From Plectosphaerella cucumerina (lineage: Eukaryota > Ascomycota > Sordariomycetes > Glomerellales > Plectosphaerellaceae), in assembly GCA_020746995.1 (NCBI GenBank), contig JAGPXD010000003.1, positions 5,828,001-5,892,000 on the forward strand: a stretch of 64,000 nt of DNA, in the 5' to 3' direction. Under the pieces are notes generated by a model. It worked only from the letters and a program-made list of their open reading frames with translations. It had not been told where the DNA came from and made no database searches. How positions within the stretch are numbered: position 1 is the first letter of the stretch; every line of letters begins with the position of its first letter. Positions 54,483 through 64,000 of the stretch are shown piece after piece. The position numbers and the translations under genes are program-made.

Positions 54483-55880
54483 CTAAGACGACGTGTCTAG
54501 CTTGACCACTTCCTCTTCCCAGAACTTGACAATTTCCGTCAGCGAGGGCCGTTTGTTCGGATCCTTCTCCATACACCGGTCGACCATCTTTGCCCAAGAA
54601 GCAGGGTCGCCGTTGTCACTCCAGACGACCTCGACGTCATCTGGATGTTCAATCTCATCAAAGTCGATATCCTCTTGCGACAGAAGCATCCACATAGTCC
54701 TTCCGAGAGAAAACACCTCTGCCAGCTCAGTGGCGAGAGGACAGCTTGGGTGCCATTCTGGGAAGACGTTCCACCCGTTCTGGACGCCGTCATCGGGTAT
54801 GTTGCTGCGTTCCGGACCGGCGTACTCGGTGTAGACCAGCTTGGAACCATTCTCCTTGACGTCTCTGGTCCCATCTGCCTCAGGTGCGAGTGTTGCGGCC
54901 GTGACTTGCTTCTGTTCCCAGTCGACGAGAACAAGGTTCTCTTGCTCGTCTACGAGGAAGTTCTGCGGCCGGATGTCCATGTGATATGTCTTCAGGACGT
55001 AGTGCGTGTGTGCGAGGGCAAGGGACATCTGATGGCACCACTTGGCCTTCTTCTGGCGGTCGATCTGAGTCTCGCCCTCGTTTTCCGCCTCGATAACATC
55101 GGAAAGGTATCCCTTGGTTGAGAAGGTTGACAGGTGACCGATGTAGATCATCTTTCCGCCGGGTCCGCTGACGGCAACGAGGTACTTCGGAGGCGGTTGG
55201 ACGTTCGGGTGGGATGTCATGCCTGCAACCAGCTTGCTCGTCCGCTTCCACGTCTCCAGCATGGCGCGAGAGTACTCACCCTCCTCGTCGTGGACTTGAA
55301 GAAAGGTCTGGAAGTCGATACCCTTGAACACAAAGGGCGAGGAATCCGCTTCGCCCGTCCGAAGTCGCGCGCTCTTTGCACCGCTCCGGCCGCTGATCTT
55401 ATCGAGAATGACAACCTCCGAGATGTCGACGACAGAGGGGATATTTCCTTCGGGAGCAAGATCTGTCGGCTGCACATCGTGCAAAAGGTCGAGATACTGC
55501 TCGAAAAGAGGATCCTGGGTCGCTTTCCAGGTCACGTCTCCTGCATCGTTGGTGTTGATATCGACGATGACGCCTGGCTTGAGGTTCTTCTCGTCACCAA
55601 CACATCCGGCCCAAGCTTTGGCGACGGCAGACCAAATGGCCTTTCGCATTTCGCTCCGGCTCGGAAAAGTAGACTCGATGTCGTCCTCGTCGATGACGTG
55701 GAAGCAGTTGACGATGCGATTGGACAGCGTCTGGGGCGGGTTGGCGGGGTTCAGCGAAAACCGAAAGATGAGCGACTGGCCATTTCCGGAGGCTTGGGCG
55801 TACACGATGGTCTCTGCCTCGTCGCCCCAGATGCTGCCAGGCGCAGCACCGAGCGCAAGAAGATCGTTTCCATCGGCCAT
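54483..55880 (-). CDS. Protein-kinase-like protein
   Basis: Single exon, 465 aa from ATG 55880 (context ACCATGG). A longer form from an ATG at 56009 adds 43 residues. The N-terminal half is unknown and acidic. The C-terminal half has kinase-like features: a helix WCHQMSLALAHTHYVLKTYH, catalytic loop HMDIRPQNFLVD, then LVLVDWEQ in place of DFG, an APE-like EYAGPERS, and the C-lobe ELAEVFSLGRTMWMLL and CMEKDPNKRPSLTEIV. Asp in HMD, Asn in the loop and Asp in DWE are kept, so activity is possible. The glycine loop and VAIK lysine are not obvious. It lies among the URC genes with no known link. Confidence 0.75.
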   Translation of the reverse strand: MADGNDLLALGAAPGSIWGDEAETIVYAQASGNGQSLIFRFSLNPANPPQTLSNRIVNCFHVIDEDDIESTFPSRSEMRKAIWSAVAKAWAGCVGDEKNLKPGVIVDINTNDAGDVTWKATQDPLFEQYLDLLHDVQPTDLAPEGNIPSVVDISEVVILDKISGRSGAKSARLRTGEADSSPFVFKGIDFQTFLQVHDEEGEYSRAMLETWKRTSKLVAGMTSHPNVQPPPKYLVAVSGPGGKMIYIGHLSTFSTKGYLSDVIEAENEGETQIDRQKKAKWCHQMSLALAHTHYVLKTYHMDIRPQNFLVDEQENLVLVDWEQKQVTAATLAPEADGTRDVKENGSKLVYTEYAGPERSNIPDDGVQNGWNVFPEWHPSCPLATELAEVFSLGRTMWMLLSQEDIDFDEIEHPDDVEVVWSDNGDPASWAKMVDRCMEKDPNKRPSLTEIVKFWEEEVVKLDTSS

Positions 55881-56663
55881 GGTGGACGTTGGCGGTTGCG
55901 TTGCGGTGAGCGAATGGGTCGAGGAGAAGTTGATGTGGGCTGTGGGTGAAATTTTGGACCTGACTAGTCCATTGGAGAGGGATTTGAGCCCCACGTGACC
56001 TGGAAGCATGGCATTGAAGTCGTCAATTGAGTGTACCTATCCGATGATAGGTATTGATGCGTTTGTCTGCAGAACACTCTGAGTGAGAGGCTGATGGAGA
56101 GAATGGCGGAATCCTTGCAGGTTGGGGGCCTAGGGGCGACGTGGAGGGGCCGTGCCAACACTACCATTCCCAAGGGAGAGGTTGAGGGCTGATGGCGTAT
56201 AGAGCCGGCGGGCTCACGCCAGCTGTGCCGCACCTATGATGCTGCTGTGCCGCAAAATAGCCAAGCATCATTGAAGGATTCAGGTGGTGTTGCGCTCTGA
56301 AGTGTGCCAAGGGCCTGTCTCGCATTGCTCCAACCGCCAAATTTGGCTTGGGATCGCCCCAAATCCGGGGGAACCAGGGGCCAGGGGTGCCGCCCATCAC
56401 CGCCTGATTCAGACGCTGTTTGCCCCTTCAACCACCGAAGGAAGCAAAAATGACGTCCTTCTGCTTACGCCGCAGGGCTGAATAGCCAACCGTCTCGGAA
56501 CCGAAATATCCCCTTTCGTAGGATCGATGACCAAATGGAAGTGGCCTTGCCAACGCAGCGACGAAGATCCGGGCTTAAAGGCAGAGTCGGCCGGCCCCTG
56601 AGATGCAGGGTTCGCCAGCTCCTCAACTGCTCTAATCCTCCGCTGCTAACATCCATCGACAAC
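55881..56663. other. Intergenic region
   Basis: About 0.8 kb between the divergent kinase-like and GPI-protein genes. No supported feature. Confidence 0.4.
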
Positions 56664-57437
56664 ATGATACCCGCAAAGAGAACGGTGCTGCTCGCCCTTG
56701 GGGCCCTCTCTATCCTGGCGCAGGATTTGTACGTTTGCCAGCTTGCCCACCAGTCTCATTATCTACCCTGACCCGGGTCAACAGCTGACACGTCTTCCAG
56801 CAGTGATGAAAACAGCAACTTCACCTTCACGCTCTACCCCTCCGACGCGGGAGACACCTGCGAGGAGGGCGGTAAGGGCGGTCTCACCCTCACCACCAGG
56901 ACCGTGCCGCGTGTTTTGACATGCATCGACGTGGAAGCCATGTTCTCAAGCAACAACCGCACTGGCTTCCTCAACGACACGAGTTCCCACCTCGTCACTG
57001 ACCCTGACGGCTTCGACGAGAGCAGGCTTCCTCCGCCCGGAATCGACTTTTACATTCCCAGCGGCTTGGGCGATTATAACGCCTCTAAGAACTGGACCAA
57101 CCTCTGGTTCAGGCAGCGCAACGCGACCGGTGACGGCGAGACTGAGGAAGGCGAACTTGGCCGCTGGATCATCACTACGTACGCGAACAACGAGTGCATC
57201 AGGACCAATGTTACCGAGACCCCGTGGTACGAGACGAGCTGCCAGACCGATGAGGAGGGTCAGTGCGAGTCCGTCTCGTACTCGATCAAGAGTATCGGCA
57301 TGCGTCCTTTTGATGGAAAGAATGGTGACTTTGCCGATGGCTGTCAAGAATGGGGGAGGGTTGGAGCAGCTGCGAGTCTGATGCCGCATCTCTCGGCTGC
57401 CTTGGTGGGGGTGATGGCGTACTTCGTTCTCCTCTGA
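56664..57437 (+). CDS. Secreted, probably GPI-anchored glycoprotein of unknown function
   Basis: Two exons, 56664-56728 and 56801-57437, give 233 aa; the intron interrupts just after the signal peptide (MIPAKRTVLLALGALSILAQ). The mature part has several N-glycosylation sites (NFT, NRT, NDT, NAS, NWT, NAT, NVT) and even Cys spacing (DTCEEGG, LTCIDVE, NECIRT, TSCQTDEEGQC, DGCQEW). The C-terminus is a hydrophobic stretch ASLMPHLSAALVGVMAYFVLL with little after it, as in GPI anchors. No family is recognised. It probably sits at the cell surface or wall. Confidence 0.75.
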
Positions 57438-57654
57438 TTGTGAGGGGATTGGAGCAGCGGGTGCTCTGTGTGGGAGTCTACTTGTACTGTATACCTAATA
57501 GAGTGACATGGAAACGGCCGAGGTCCTTAATTTACATGATGGGATGAGGTTTCTGGCGTTCGCTAGAGGCATGCGCAAATTATGTTCACCGCATCTCGTC
57601 ATACACAGTGGCCGACAGCGAAGGGAGAAAAGGACTCAATTGGTATTAACGATA

Positions 57655-59121
57655 CTAGTGAGAGACATCTTCCCAGTTTTGCCAACCGCGGCCCTTTACT
57701 GAGGCAAGCTCCTCTTCCGTGTACTTCTTCCCTGTGGTGAAGTAGCCGGCGTTGATCTTGGCATCAATCTCGACCCGCGAGTCGTCCGGGATCATGTCTG
57801 CGAGGACTGGTCAGCGGTGTAGCTGAAGTACGACGAGCAGGGGACTTACTGTCGGGAATAGGGATCCGTTCCAGAATGGGGATACCGGACTCCACGATAG
57901 CGTCGTGCTTCATGTTGGACATGGACAGCATGCGGTCGATCTTCTTTATGCCGAGCCAGTGGAGGATGTCGGGCATCAGGGCTTGGAAGCGCATCTACAT
58001 GTCTGTCAGCACTGAATCTCACCTGAAGATATGGGTATCTACTCACGTCTCTCACACCGGCAATGTTCTCCGTCCTCGCGAAGTACTTGTCGGCCGTGTC
58101 ACCACCGCGCTTGCGGGCGTTGTACACGAGGTACTTGACGACCTCACCAAGGGCGCGGCCCTCCTTGCGGTAGTAGATGACGACGCCTGAGCCGCCGTTC
58201 TGCGCCTCCCTGATCGCCTCCTCAATGCCAAAGGCCAGGTAGGGACGGCACGTGCAAATGTCGGACTGGAAGACGTCGGAGCCGTTGCACTCATCGTGAA
58301 TGCGCAGGGCCAGCTTGACGCTCTCGTCCGATACGCGCTGGGGCGGGCCGAAGATGTAGACAGTCAGGCCGCCGATGGGAGGCAGGAAGACCTTGATGTC
58401 AGGACGGGTGACGAGCTCCGGGTAGCTGCCGCCCGTGTGCTCGAAGAGAGCGCGGCGAAGCAGACCCTCGTCGATACCGAAGCGCTCGGCAACGCCGGGG
58501 AGGTACCACACGGGCTCGACGGCGGCCTTTGTGACACGAACGTCACCATCTTTGTTCGTGACGATGTTGCCGTCGACGGAGAGACGGCCGGCCTTGATGG
58601 ACTCGGACACCTCAGCGACGCGCATGTGGGCGCGAGTGATGGCAATGGTCGGCCGGACGTCGATTCCGGCTGCGAGGTGGTGGCCGTAGTGCTGCACGAC
58701 GCGATCGCCAAAGGGGTCCATAGCGACAATCTTCTTCTTGTCGGCCCAGGCATCTTGGAAGGGGAACTCGTATGTCGGCTGCGTGTTCTCGAAGCTGGGG
58801 CGGAAGTCTGGTGGCAGGTCGCCGGACGCGATGGCCAGCGCGTTGTAGATGGAGTAGCTGCCACCGTGGGCGCCGATGGCATTCCGCCTCTTGAGGGTCT
58901 CACCGCTCCGGGACACCAGGACAGGGCCGCGCTCCTGAGGGTCGGCCTCGCCCCATTTCAGAGGCAAGGGGTCGACGACGCTCTGGCCGGGGTAGGTGGT
59001 CAACTGCATCGTCGTTAGTCGTTTTCAAAAGTGTAAGGCGTCTGGAAGGGAGACCTACGATGATGCGACCAGTGTAGAGAGGCTTCGTAGGCACCTCGGC
59101 CTCTGTCGTTTGTTGCGTCAT
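57655..59121 (-). CDS. URC1: Uracil catabolism protein 1 (URC1), GTP-cyclohydrolase-II-like
   Basis: Four exons, 59121-59059, 59003-58047, 57994-57850 and 57797-57655, give 435 aa. Intron 1 has an ACTAACG branch site. The core resembles RibA-type GTP cyclohydrolase II: HDECNGSDVFQSDICTCRPY keeps the Cys-Asp-type zinc site pattern (C-T-C), and YYRKEGRALGEVVKYLVYN corresponds to the RQEGRG helix, but with changes. The N-terminal part (TTYPGQSVVDPLPLKWG, GAHGGSYSIYNALAIASG, TRAHMRVAEV) is specific to URC1-type proteins, and the C-terminus ends GRGWQNWEDVSH. URC1 acts in the non-reductive uracil pathway on an uridine-type substrate. It is divergent from the dehydrogenase copy 2. Confidence 0.92.
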
Positions 59122-59637
59122 GTTGGCGATGTGTGAGACCTGGGTAGACTTGATGAAAGTGCAAACGTCGGCAGCGCGGGATGACTGGGGATTGAACTGA
59201 AGAGGGGACGTTTAGCGGTTCGAAAGCCTCGAGGATATACACCGGAGACCACGGCTTGAGATTCCTGCACGCCTGGGGTGTCATGGTCGCTGTCGATAAC
59301 AAAGATAGGGGGGTGGGCTTTGGGTGCCACACCGGGGTGGGGATCGCCAACTTCCCCAGATTCCGAGTAATGACACCCCTGGCGTGCTATCTCACCCCCT
59401 ACCCCTCGGTCTGCTGACCTTCCATCTCGCCGGCGGGCAGAGGTGTGTCGACAGGAAAGCACCGCTAATGACACATAATTCGGGAGTTGGATGTTGGAAG
59501 CCGAGGAGACATTGGCGGTCAAAACAGAGGAGGGAGAGGATCGCACCGTGAAGCACGATATTCCCGAGTCCTCAAGCTTCGAGTCTCTGTCCATTCCCTC
59601 TGTTTCCCCCCTGACGAGTTGCGTGTCATCCATCATC
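59122..59637. promoter_or_regulatory. Shared divergent promoter URC1 / dehydrogenase copy 2
   Basis: 516 bp between two divergent starts, with no gene. The frame of the rightward gene is open to 59491, but that stretch is acidic and not family-like. The arrangement suggests co-regulation. Confidence 0.6.
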
Positions 59638-61288
59638 ATGGCTCACAAGTTTGAAGCATCCAAGCATGCCGAAGGGCACTGCTACGACACCCCCTACTTC
59701 CTCGACAATGAGTTCAAAACATCCGAGGCGACCGACTTCATCGAGGTCCGCGATCCCGCGACGGACAAGGTCATCACGCAGGTCCCTCAAATGACCGAAG
59801 CAGAGCTTGGCGCCGCCATTGCATCCGCGCAAAAGGCCTACCCCAAGTGGCGCGACACCTCGGTCATTTCGCGGCAGCGCATCATGTTCAAGTTCGTGGA
59901 TCTGATCAAGCAGAACATGGACCGTCTGGCGGCGAATATCACCCTCGAGCAGGGCAAGACGTTTGCCGATGCCAAGGGTGACGTTCTGCGTGGACTGCAG
60001 GTGGCGGAAGCTGCATGCGCGGGGCCGGAATACATGAAGGGCGAGGTTCTCGAAGTCGCTGCCAACATGGAGACAAGGTCATACCGGGAGCCTCTTGGTG
60101 TGGTCGCAGCGATCTGCCCCTTCAGTGAGTGAAAGACCTGCCAACCGAGGCTCGGTTTGTCCCATGAGAGGGACTTCCCGCGTGGTTTTACTGGGATCGT
60201 TGCTTCAAGAGCCGACGTACTGACGCTGTCCAGACTTCCCGGCCATGATTCCGCTCTGGTGTCTCCCAATCGCCACGATTACCGGCAATACGCTCGTGCT
60301 CAAGCCGTCTGAGCGCGATCCCGGTGGCGCGATCATCATCGCCGACCTGGCAGTCCAAGCTGGGTTCCCGCCTGGTGTCATCAACATCGTCCACGGCGCA
60401 CACAAGACGGTTGATTTCATCATCGACGCACCAGAGATCAAGGCCATCAGCTTCGTCGGCAGCAACAAGGCTGGCGAGTACATCTACTCGAGGGCGTCAG
60501 CCAAGGGTAAGAGGGTCCAGGCCAACCTGGGCGCTAAGAACCACGCTGTCGTCCTGCCAGATTGCGACAAGCATGACTTCATCAAGTCTGTGGCCGGCGC
60601 GGCTTTTGGTGCAGCTGGTCAGCGGTGCATGGCCCTGAGCGTGCTCGTTTTTGTTGGCAAGACTGCCGACTGGCTGCCGGAGCTGGTCGCCTGCGCCAAG
60701 GACCTGCAGGTCAATGGAGGCTTCGAGAGCGGCGCGGATCTGGGTCCGGTGGTGACGAAGGCGAGCAAGGATAGGATCGAAAAGCTGATTGCGAGCGCTG
60801 AGGAGCAAGGGGCCAAGGTCGTGCTCGATGGGCGCGGTTTTGCCCCTGAAAAGTACCCCAACGGCTACTGGGTCGCTCCGACCATCATCAGCAACGTCAA
60901 ACCCGACATGGACTGTTACAAGGAGGAGATCTTCGGGCCCGTGCTGGTCTGTCTGACGGCGAGCACGTTGGATGAGGCCATCGACATGATCAACGCCAAC
61001 CCGTACGGCAATGGAACCGCGCTGTTCACGTCGTCTGGTCCCGCGGCTGAGCGGTTCAGGCGGAGGGTCGAAGCCGGCCAGGTGGGCATCAATGTGCCCA
61101 TCCCGGTCCCTCTGCCCATGTTCTCCTTTACAGGCAACAAGAACAGCGTGGCGGGCGGGGGTGCGAGCACCTTTTATGGACGGCCGGGTGTCAACTTTTA
61201 CACTCAGCAGAAGACGGTCACGGCGAAGTGGTCATACACCGCATCGAGCATGGGGGCGGCTGACGTCGTGATGCCGACGCACCATTGA
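59638..61288 (+). CDS. Methylmalonate/malonate-semialdehyde dehydrogenase (acylating), copy 2
   Basis: Two exons, 59638-60124 and 60234-61288, give 513 aa. The intron joins ICPFN to FPAMIPLW. The MMSDH family hallmarks are present: FLDNEFKTSEATDFIEVRDPATD, LEQGKTFADAKGDVLRGLQVAEAAC, REPLGVVAAICPFNFPAMIP, LKPSERDPGGA, FVGSNKAGEYIY, ANLGAKNHAVVLPD, catalytic Cys in GQRCMALS, and the ending GRPGVNFYTQQKTVTAKW. It turns malonate or methylmalonate semialdehyde plus CoA and NAD+ into acetyl- or propionyl-CoA. The N-terminus from MAHKFEASKHAEGHCYDTPY has no mitochondrial presequence, unlike the usual valine-pathway enzyme. Together with its place beside URC1 this suggests use of uracil-derived malonate semialdehyde. 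Confidence 0.93.
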
Positions 61289-62726
61289 GAGGTTGGGGGC
61301 CGTTGGGGCATGGTGTAACACAGCGTCGTCGTGGATTGGAAATTGAAAGTCCGTTTCGGTGTCTTTTTTTTTGCTGGAATTCTCCTCATCCGTGCTGCAG
61401 GGATGATGTGCATGGGGCTCAGTCGCCTGGATGATTCGTCGAGAGAAAGGCATCGCTGCTGATCGGATAATTGATCTGGAAAGAACTTCGTCAATTATCA
61501 TCTGTTGCGTCGGAGCATGTTGACGAGTGTCGACTTTGAGCTGCAGTGATCGGGCGCGTCCGGTTCTGTCTGGCAATCCGAAGGAGACCATCCTCCGCGG
61601 CTCAAGAACGCAACAAATGATACCTTCATGCCAACTACTATTCCTCCTGCGTACTTTGGTAGTAGCTGGCGCTGCCCCTGCAGCTCCGAATGACCCGTCC
61701 TCAACTCGGCGGAGCGGCCCCCGACGGACACGGCGCAGATCTCGCCGTCTCGGTCGGGTGGTCCGCGGCCCCGACCCCACCTCGGACCTCGACGGACTCG
61801 AGGCTGCCGCGTCGCGCGACAATACGCAAGGCGGCGGCATGAAGGCAAGGCTTGGGCTGACATGCATTGATGAGGCGAGCTTCTTGCTGCCCAAAAACCC
61901 CCTTGAGTCCAAATCCGTCCGTCGGTATTCAGAAAAGGAGATGCCGTGGTCAGGGATGCTGGCCATGATGCCCAGTCGCCTCGTCATACAGTGGTTTTGC
62001 GCGCGTATCACAACACCACGAAAACCGCCTCACGAAATGGGACAAAGCCTAAGGGGGTTGAGTTGGGGGCTAAGCGGCAAATTCTGTCACCGAAAAGATG
62101 CAATGCGGAGGAGCGAGTGGGTGACAGGACGATGGGTGGCATGCAGACCCCTCCTGGGACCCCAAGGGAAGCCTTCAGAGTCGATCAGCTGTCGCATCAT
62201 CCATGATCCCGGCGCGGAAAGATGCCACGGCGGCGAAACATCATCGACATGGCACACGGCTTCATTGCCTTACTTCAAATAACAAATCCAAAAGTTGGAG
62301 TATAAGATGAGAGCGCATCGTCTCGCATTCGACCTACTTCTAAAAAGCTTACTTCGTCCTGCTTCTTGGAGGCAGGTCGCAAAGCACATGTATCTACCAT
62401 CCCCATCATCTTCACAAGGTTCGTCTTGATCCGGTTTCAATATAGTATTATGATTGCCGCACTCTTGCCCCATCCATCACTCCCAATTCATCACTCCCGA
62501 GTCATAATACTGAAAGCAGTGCCCAGATGAGATTTCTGATCCAAAAGCAAGAAAAAGTTGATAGAGGAAGGAAAAGAATCCTCTTTGAAAGCCCGTTGGA
62601 AGGAGAAACATTCGAATAAGTGCAATGGGGTATGTACATAGAATTCCAACGCCTGGTCGCCGCCATGTGTAATGAGGGCCGATGCAGATACGCATGAACA
62701 TTGCCGGGCATGGCAAGTACCGTAAA
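61289..62726. other. Intergenic region
   Basis: About 1.4 kb. A frame at 61617-62282 (+) starts with a signal-like peptide but turns into Arg/Pro-rich sequence without a domain and is not accepted. No other feature. Confidence 0.4.
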
Positions 62727-64000
62727 CTAGTTCTTGGATGGGCGACCACGGCCTTTCCGTTCGGAGCAACTACTCTCGACGTGGAGCCACCACTCGCTGA
62801 GGTCGGAAGACGTGAAGGGGCAGATGCAGGTGAAGACAGCCGACGGATTCTGCACTTGCCGACATGTGTTGAAATGGCGCTGCAGGTTGTCTTTGCGTCG
62901 GGTCTTGTAACCACATTTGCAGGTGAAAGGGATGCTCTTGTGCGGAACGACCGTCTTGCGGTGACGTTGAAGGGTCTTGCGGCTTTTGAAACCACTATCA
63001 CAGTGGTCGCAACGGAAGGGCTTCCGTGTGCAGTTCCGCGGTGACCTCTCGGGGGTCAGAAGGTCCTGAGGGGGCAGCAAGGCCTTTCCCAACAGCGGAC
63101 CGCTGCCCATGGAGGATGCGTCGACAGGGCCAGAGAGGTGTGTTGACTGCGCTCCTGGCTGCTCCCCTGGCTGTCGTCCTGGCTGCCATGAATGACTCGA
63201 ATCATTGTAGTTGCGGTACGGAAGGGGGAGACCCGGTGAGCCGTGCCTATCGTCATAGGCCATGTCCTGCGCAGTACCGATGTTGACAAGCCGAGCGTCG
63301 AACTGATGTACCATATTCTGAGGTCTGACCGGGTATGGATGGGCTGGCGGATATTGATGGTTGAAGGAGGCAGGGTCGTGAGAGGAACAGAAGTTGCCCT
63401 GGGCAGGGTCTTGCTGGATGTCTGGATTGGCTAGCTCATCGTTCAGCGGCTGCGACGATGCCTCAGTGATGACTGTGTGGTCCGGCGGATGGTAGGGACT
63501 GCCATTTGCCATGCCCTGATCGGTGCCGGAGGAGCGAAGCAAAGGGTCGATAAGGCTGAGCTGAGTGTCGCTGAGCTGCTGGAATGGATTCCTCGTGGGG
63601 ACTAAGTAGGAACAGGACAGGGGATAGTTGGTCAAGCCATACGGGGCGGAGAAGCGAGGCACCTCGCTGTGTCCTGGGAATTGACGACCAACAGCAGCGA
63701 CTGACTGATCGGTAGAATATCCACCGGCGCCCTGATGGTTTGGGGGCTCACAGCCGGCGTTCACGTCGTACAGGTCGTGGATTCCTCCACTGCCATAGGT
63801 GTGCGAGACGTTGCCGAGATTGAGCGTCTGAGATGACAATGGATTTTCCTGTGGGTAGTCGCTGTCCTGCGTCCCTTCGCATAGACTGCCGGAGAACAAT
63901 GACGGGGGCTGCGTTGACTGCGTCTCGTCGAAGTCGCTGAAAGCGAAGTCGCCGCCATGGTGGGAGAAGTTGAGACCGTTGCGAGACCCGTAGACTGGAG
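62727..64000 (-). CDS. C2H2 zinc-finger protein (5' part cut by the window edge)
   Basis: The minus-strand frame is open from the stop at 62727 to the right edge, at least 423 residues, so the start lies outside. Most of it is Ser/Gln/Pro/Tyr/Gly-rich low complexity, as in regulatory proteins. The C-terminal 110 residues hold one classical finger, FRCDHCDSGFKSRKTLQRHRK, then a second finger-like unit FTCKCGYKTRRKDNLQRHFNTC, and a variant third unit FTCICPFTSSDLSEWWLHVESSC. The tail is ERKGRGRPSKN with an AT-hook-like GRGRP. Likely a DNA-binding regulator. It follows the URC genes, so it is a candidate regulator, but no evidence links them. Confidence 0.8.
   Translation of the reverse strand, partial: PVYGSRNGLNFSHHGGDFAFSDFDETQSTQPPSLFSGSLCEGTQDSDYPQENPLSSQTLNLGNVSHTYGSGGIHDLYDVNAGCEPPNHQGAGGYSTDQSVAAVGRQFPGHSEVPRFSAPYGLTNYPLSCSYLVPTRNPFQQLSDTQLSLIDPLLRSSGTDQGMANGSPYHPPDHTVITEASSQPLNDELANPDIQQDPAQGNFCSSHDPASFNHQYPPAHPYPVRPQNMVHQFDARLVNIGTAQDMAYDDRHGSPGLPLPYRNYNDSSHSWQPGRQPGEQPGAQSTHLSGPVDASSMGSGPLLGKALLPPQDLLTPERSPRNCTRKPFRCDHCDSGFKSRKTLQRHRKTVVPHKSIPFTCKCGYKTRRKDNLQRHFNTCRQVQNPSAVFTCICPFTSSDLSEWWLHVESSCSERKGRGRPSKN

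Noticed and set aside
61617..62282. Plus-strand frame with a signal-like N-terminus (MIPSCQLLFLLRTLVVAGAA)
   Set aside because: The rest is Arg/Pro-rich and low complexity with no Cys pattern or domain; likely chance.
1..64000. CRISPR arrays, rRNA genes, transposon ORFs
   Set aside because: No regularly spaced repeats, rRNA motifs, reverse transcriptase or transposase motifs were seen.

Overview
The window is nuclear DNA of a filamentous ascomycete, most likely a Sordariomycete (Colletotrichum/Neurospora/Fusarium-like). The evidence is short 45-120 bp GT-AG introns with CTAAC-type branch sites, C-rich third codon positions, a HET-domain gene, small cysteine-rich secreted proteins, intron-less tRNAs, and a complete quinic-acid (qa/qut) cluster. 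The species cannot be named from the sequence alone. Exon models were built by hand from reading frame, splice sites and family similarity.

Region A (about 0.66-18.4 kb) is the quinate utilisation cluster. It holds an enoyl-CoA hydratase-like gene, the repressor qa-1S/qutR (-), the Zn2Cys6 activator qa-1F/qutA (+), the permease qa-y/qutD (+), an unknown tandem-repeat protein (+), quinate/shikimate dehydrogenase qa-3/qutB (-), dehydroshikimate dehydratase qa-4/qutC (+), catabolic dehydroquinase qa-2/qutE (-) and the inositol-monophosphatase-like qa-x/qutG (+). Together they import quinate and convert it through dehydroquinate and dehydroshikimate to protocatechuate. Four intergenic 16-bp sites match or approach the QA-1F operator, and two are near-perfect or perfect palindromes.

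Region B (18.6-45.2 kb) is mixed accessory sequence. It contains a secreted GH35 beta-galactosidase (10 exons), a HET-domain gene broken by one in-frame TAA, a type-B carboxylesterase, a small membrane protein, a secreted endonuclease/exonuclease/phosphatase protein with Ig-like modules, two MFS transporters, a hemerythrin-like protein, two small cysteine-rich secreted proteins, a Ctr copper transporter, and tRNA-Gly(GCC) and tRNA-Trp(CCA). Gene density is low, with 1-2 kb gaps.

Region C (46.5-64 kb) contains a second tRNA-Gly and what looks like a uracil-catabolism (URC) cluster: a URC4/DUF1688 protein, two different uracil phosphoribosyltransferases, a GTP-cyclohydrolase-II-like URC1, and two methylmalonate-semialdehyde-dehydrogenase-type enzymes, one of them divergent from URC1 across a 0.5-kb shared promoter. 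A kinase-like protein and a GPI-type secreted protein lie among them. A C2H2 zinc-finger protein, cut by the right edge, follows. The inferred route is uracil to UMP (UPRT), ring opening by URC1/URC4, and malonate semialdehyde to acetyl-CoA by the dehydrogenase.
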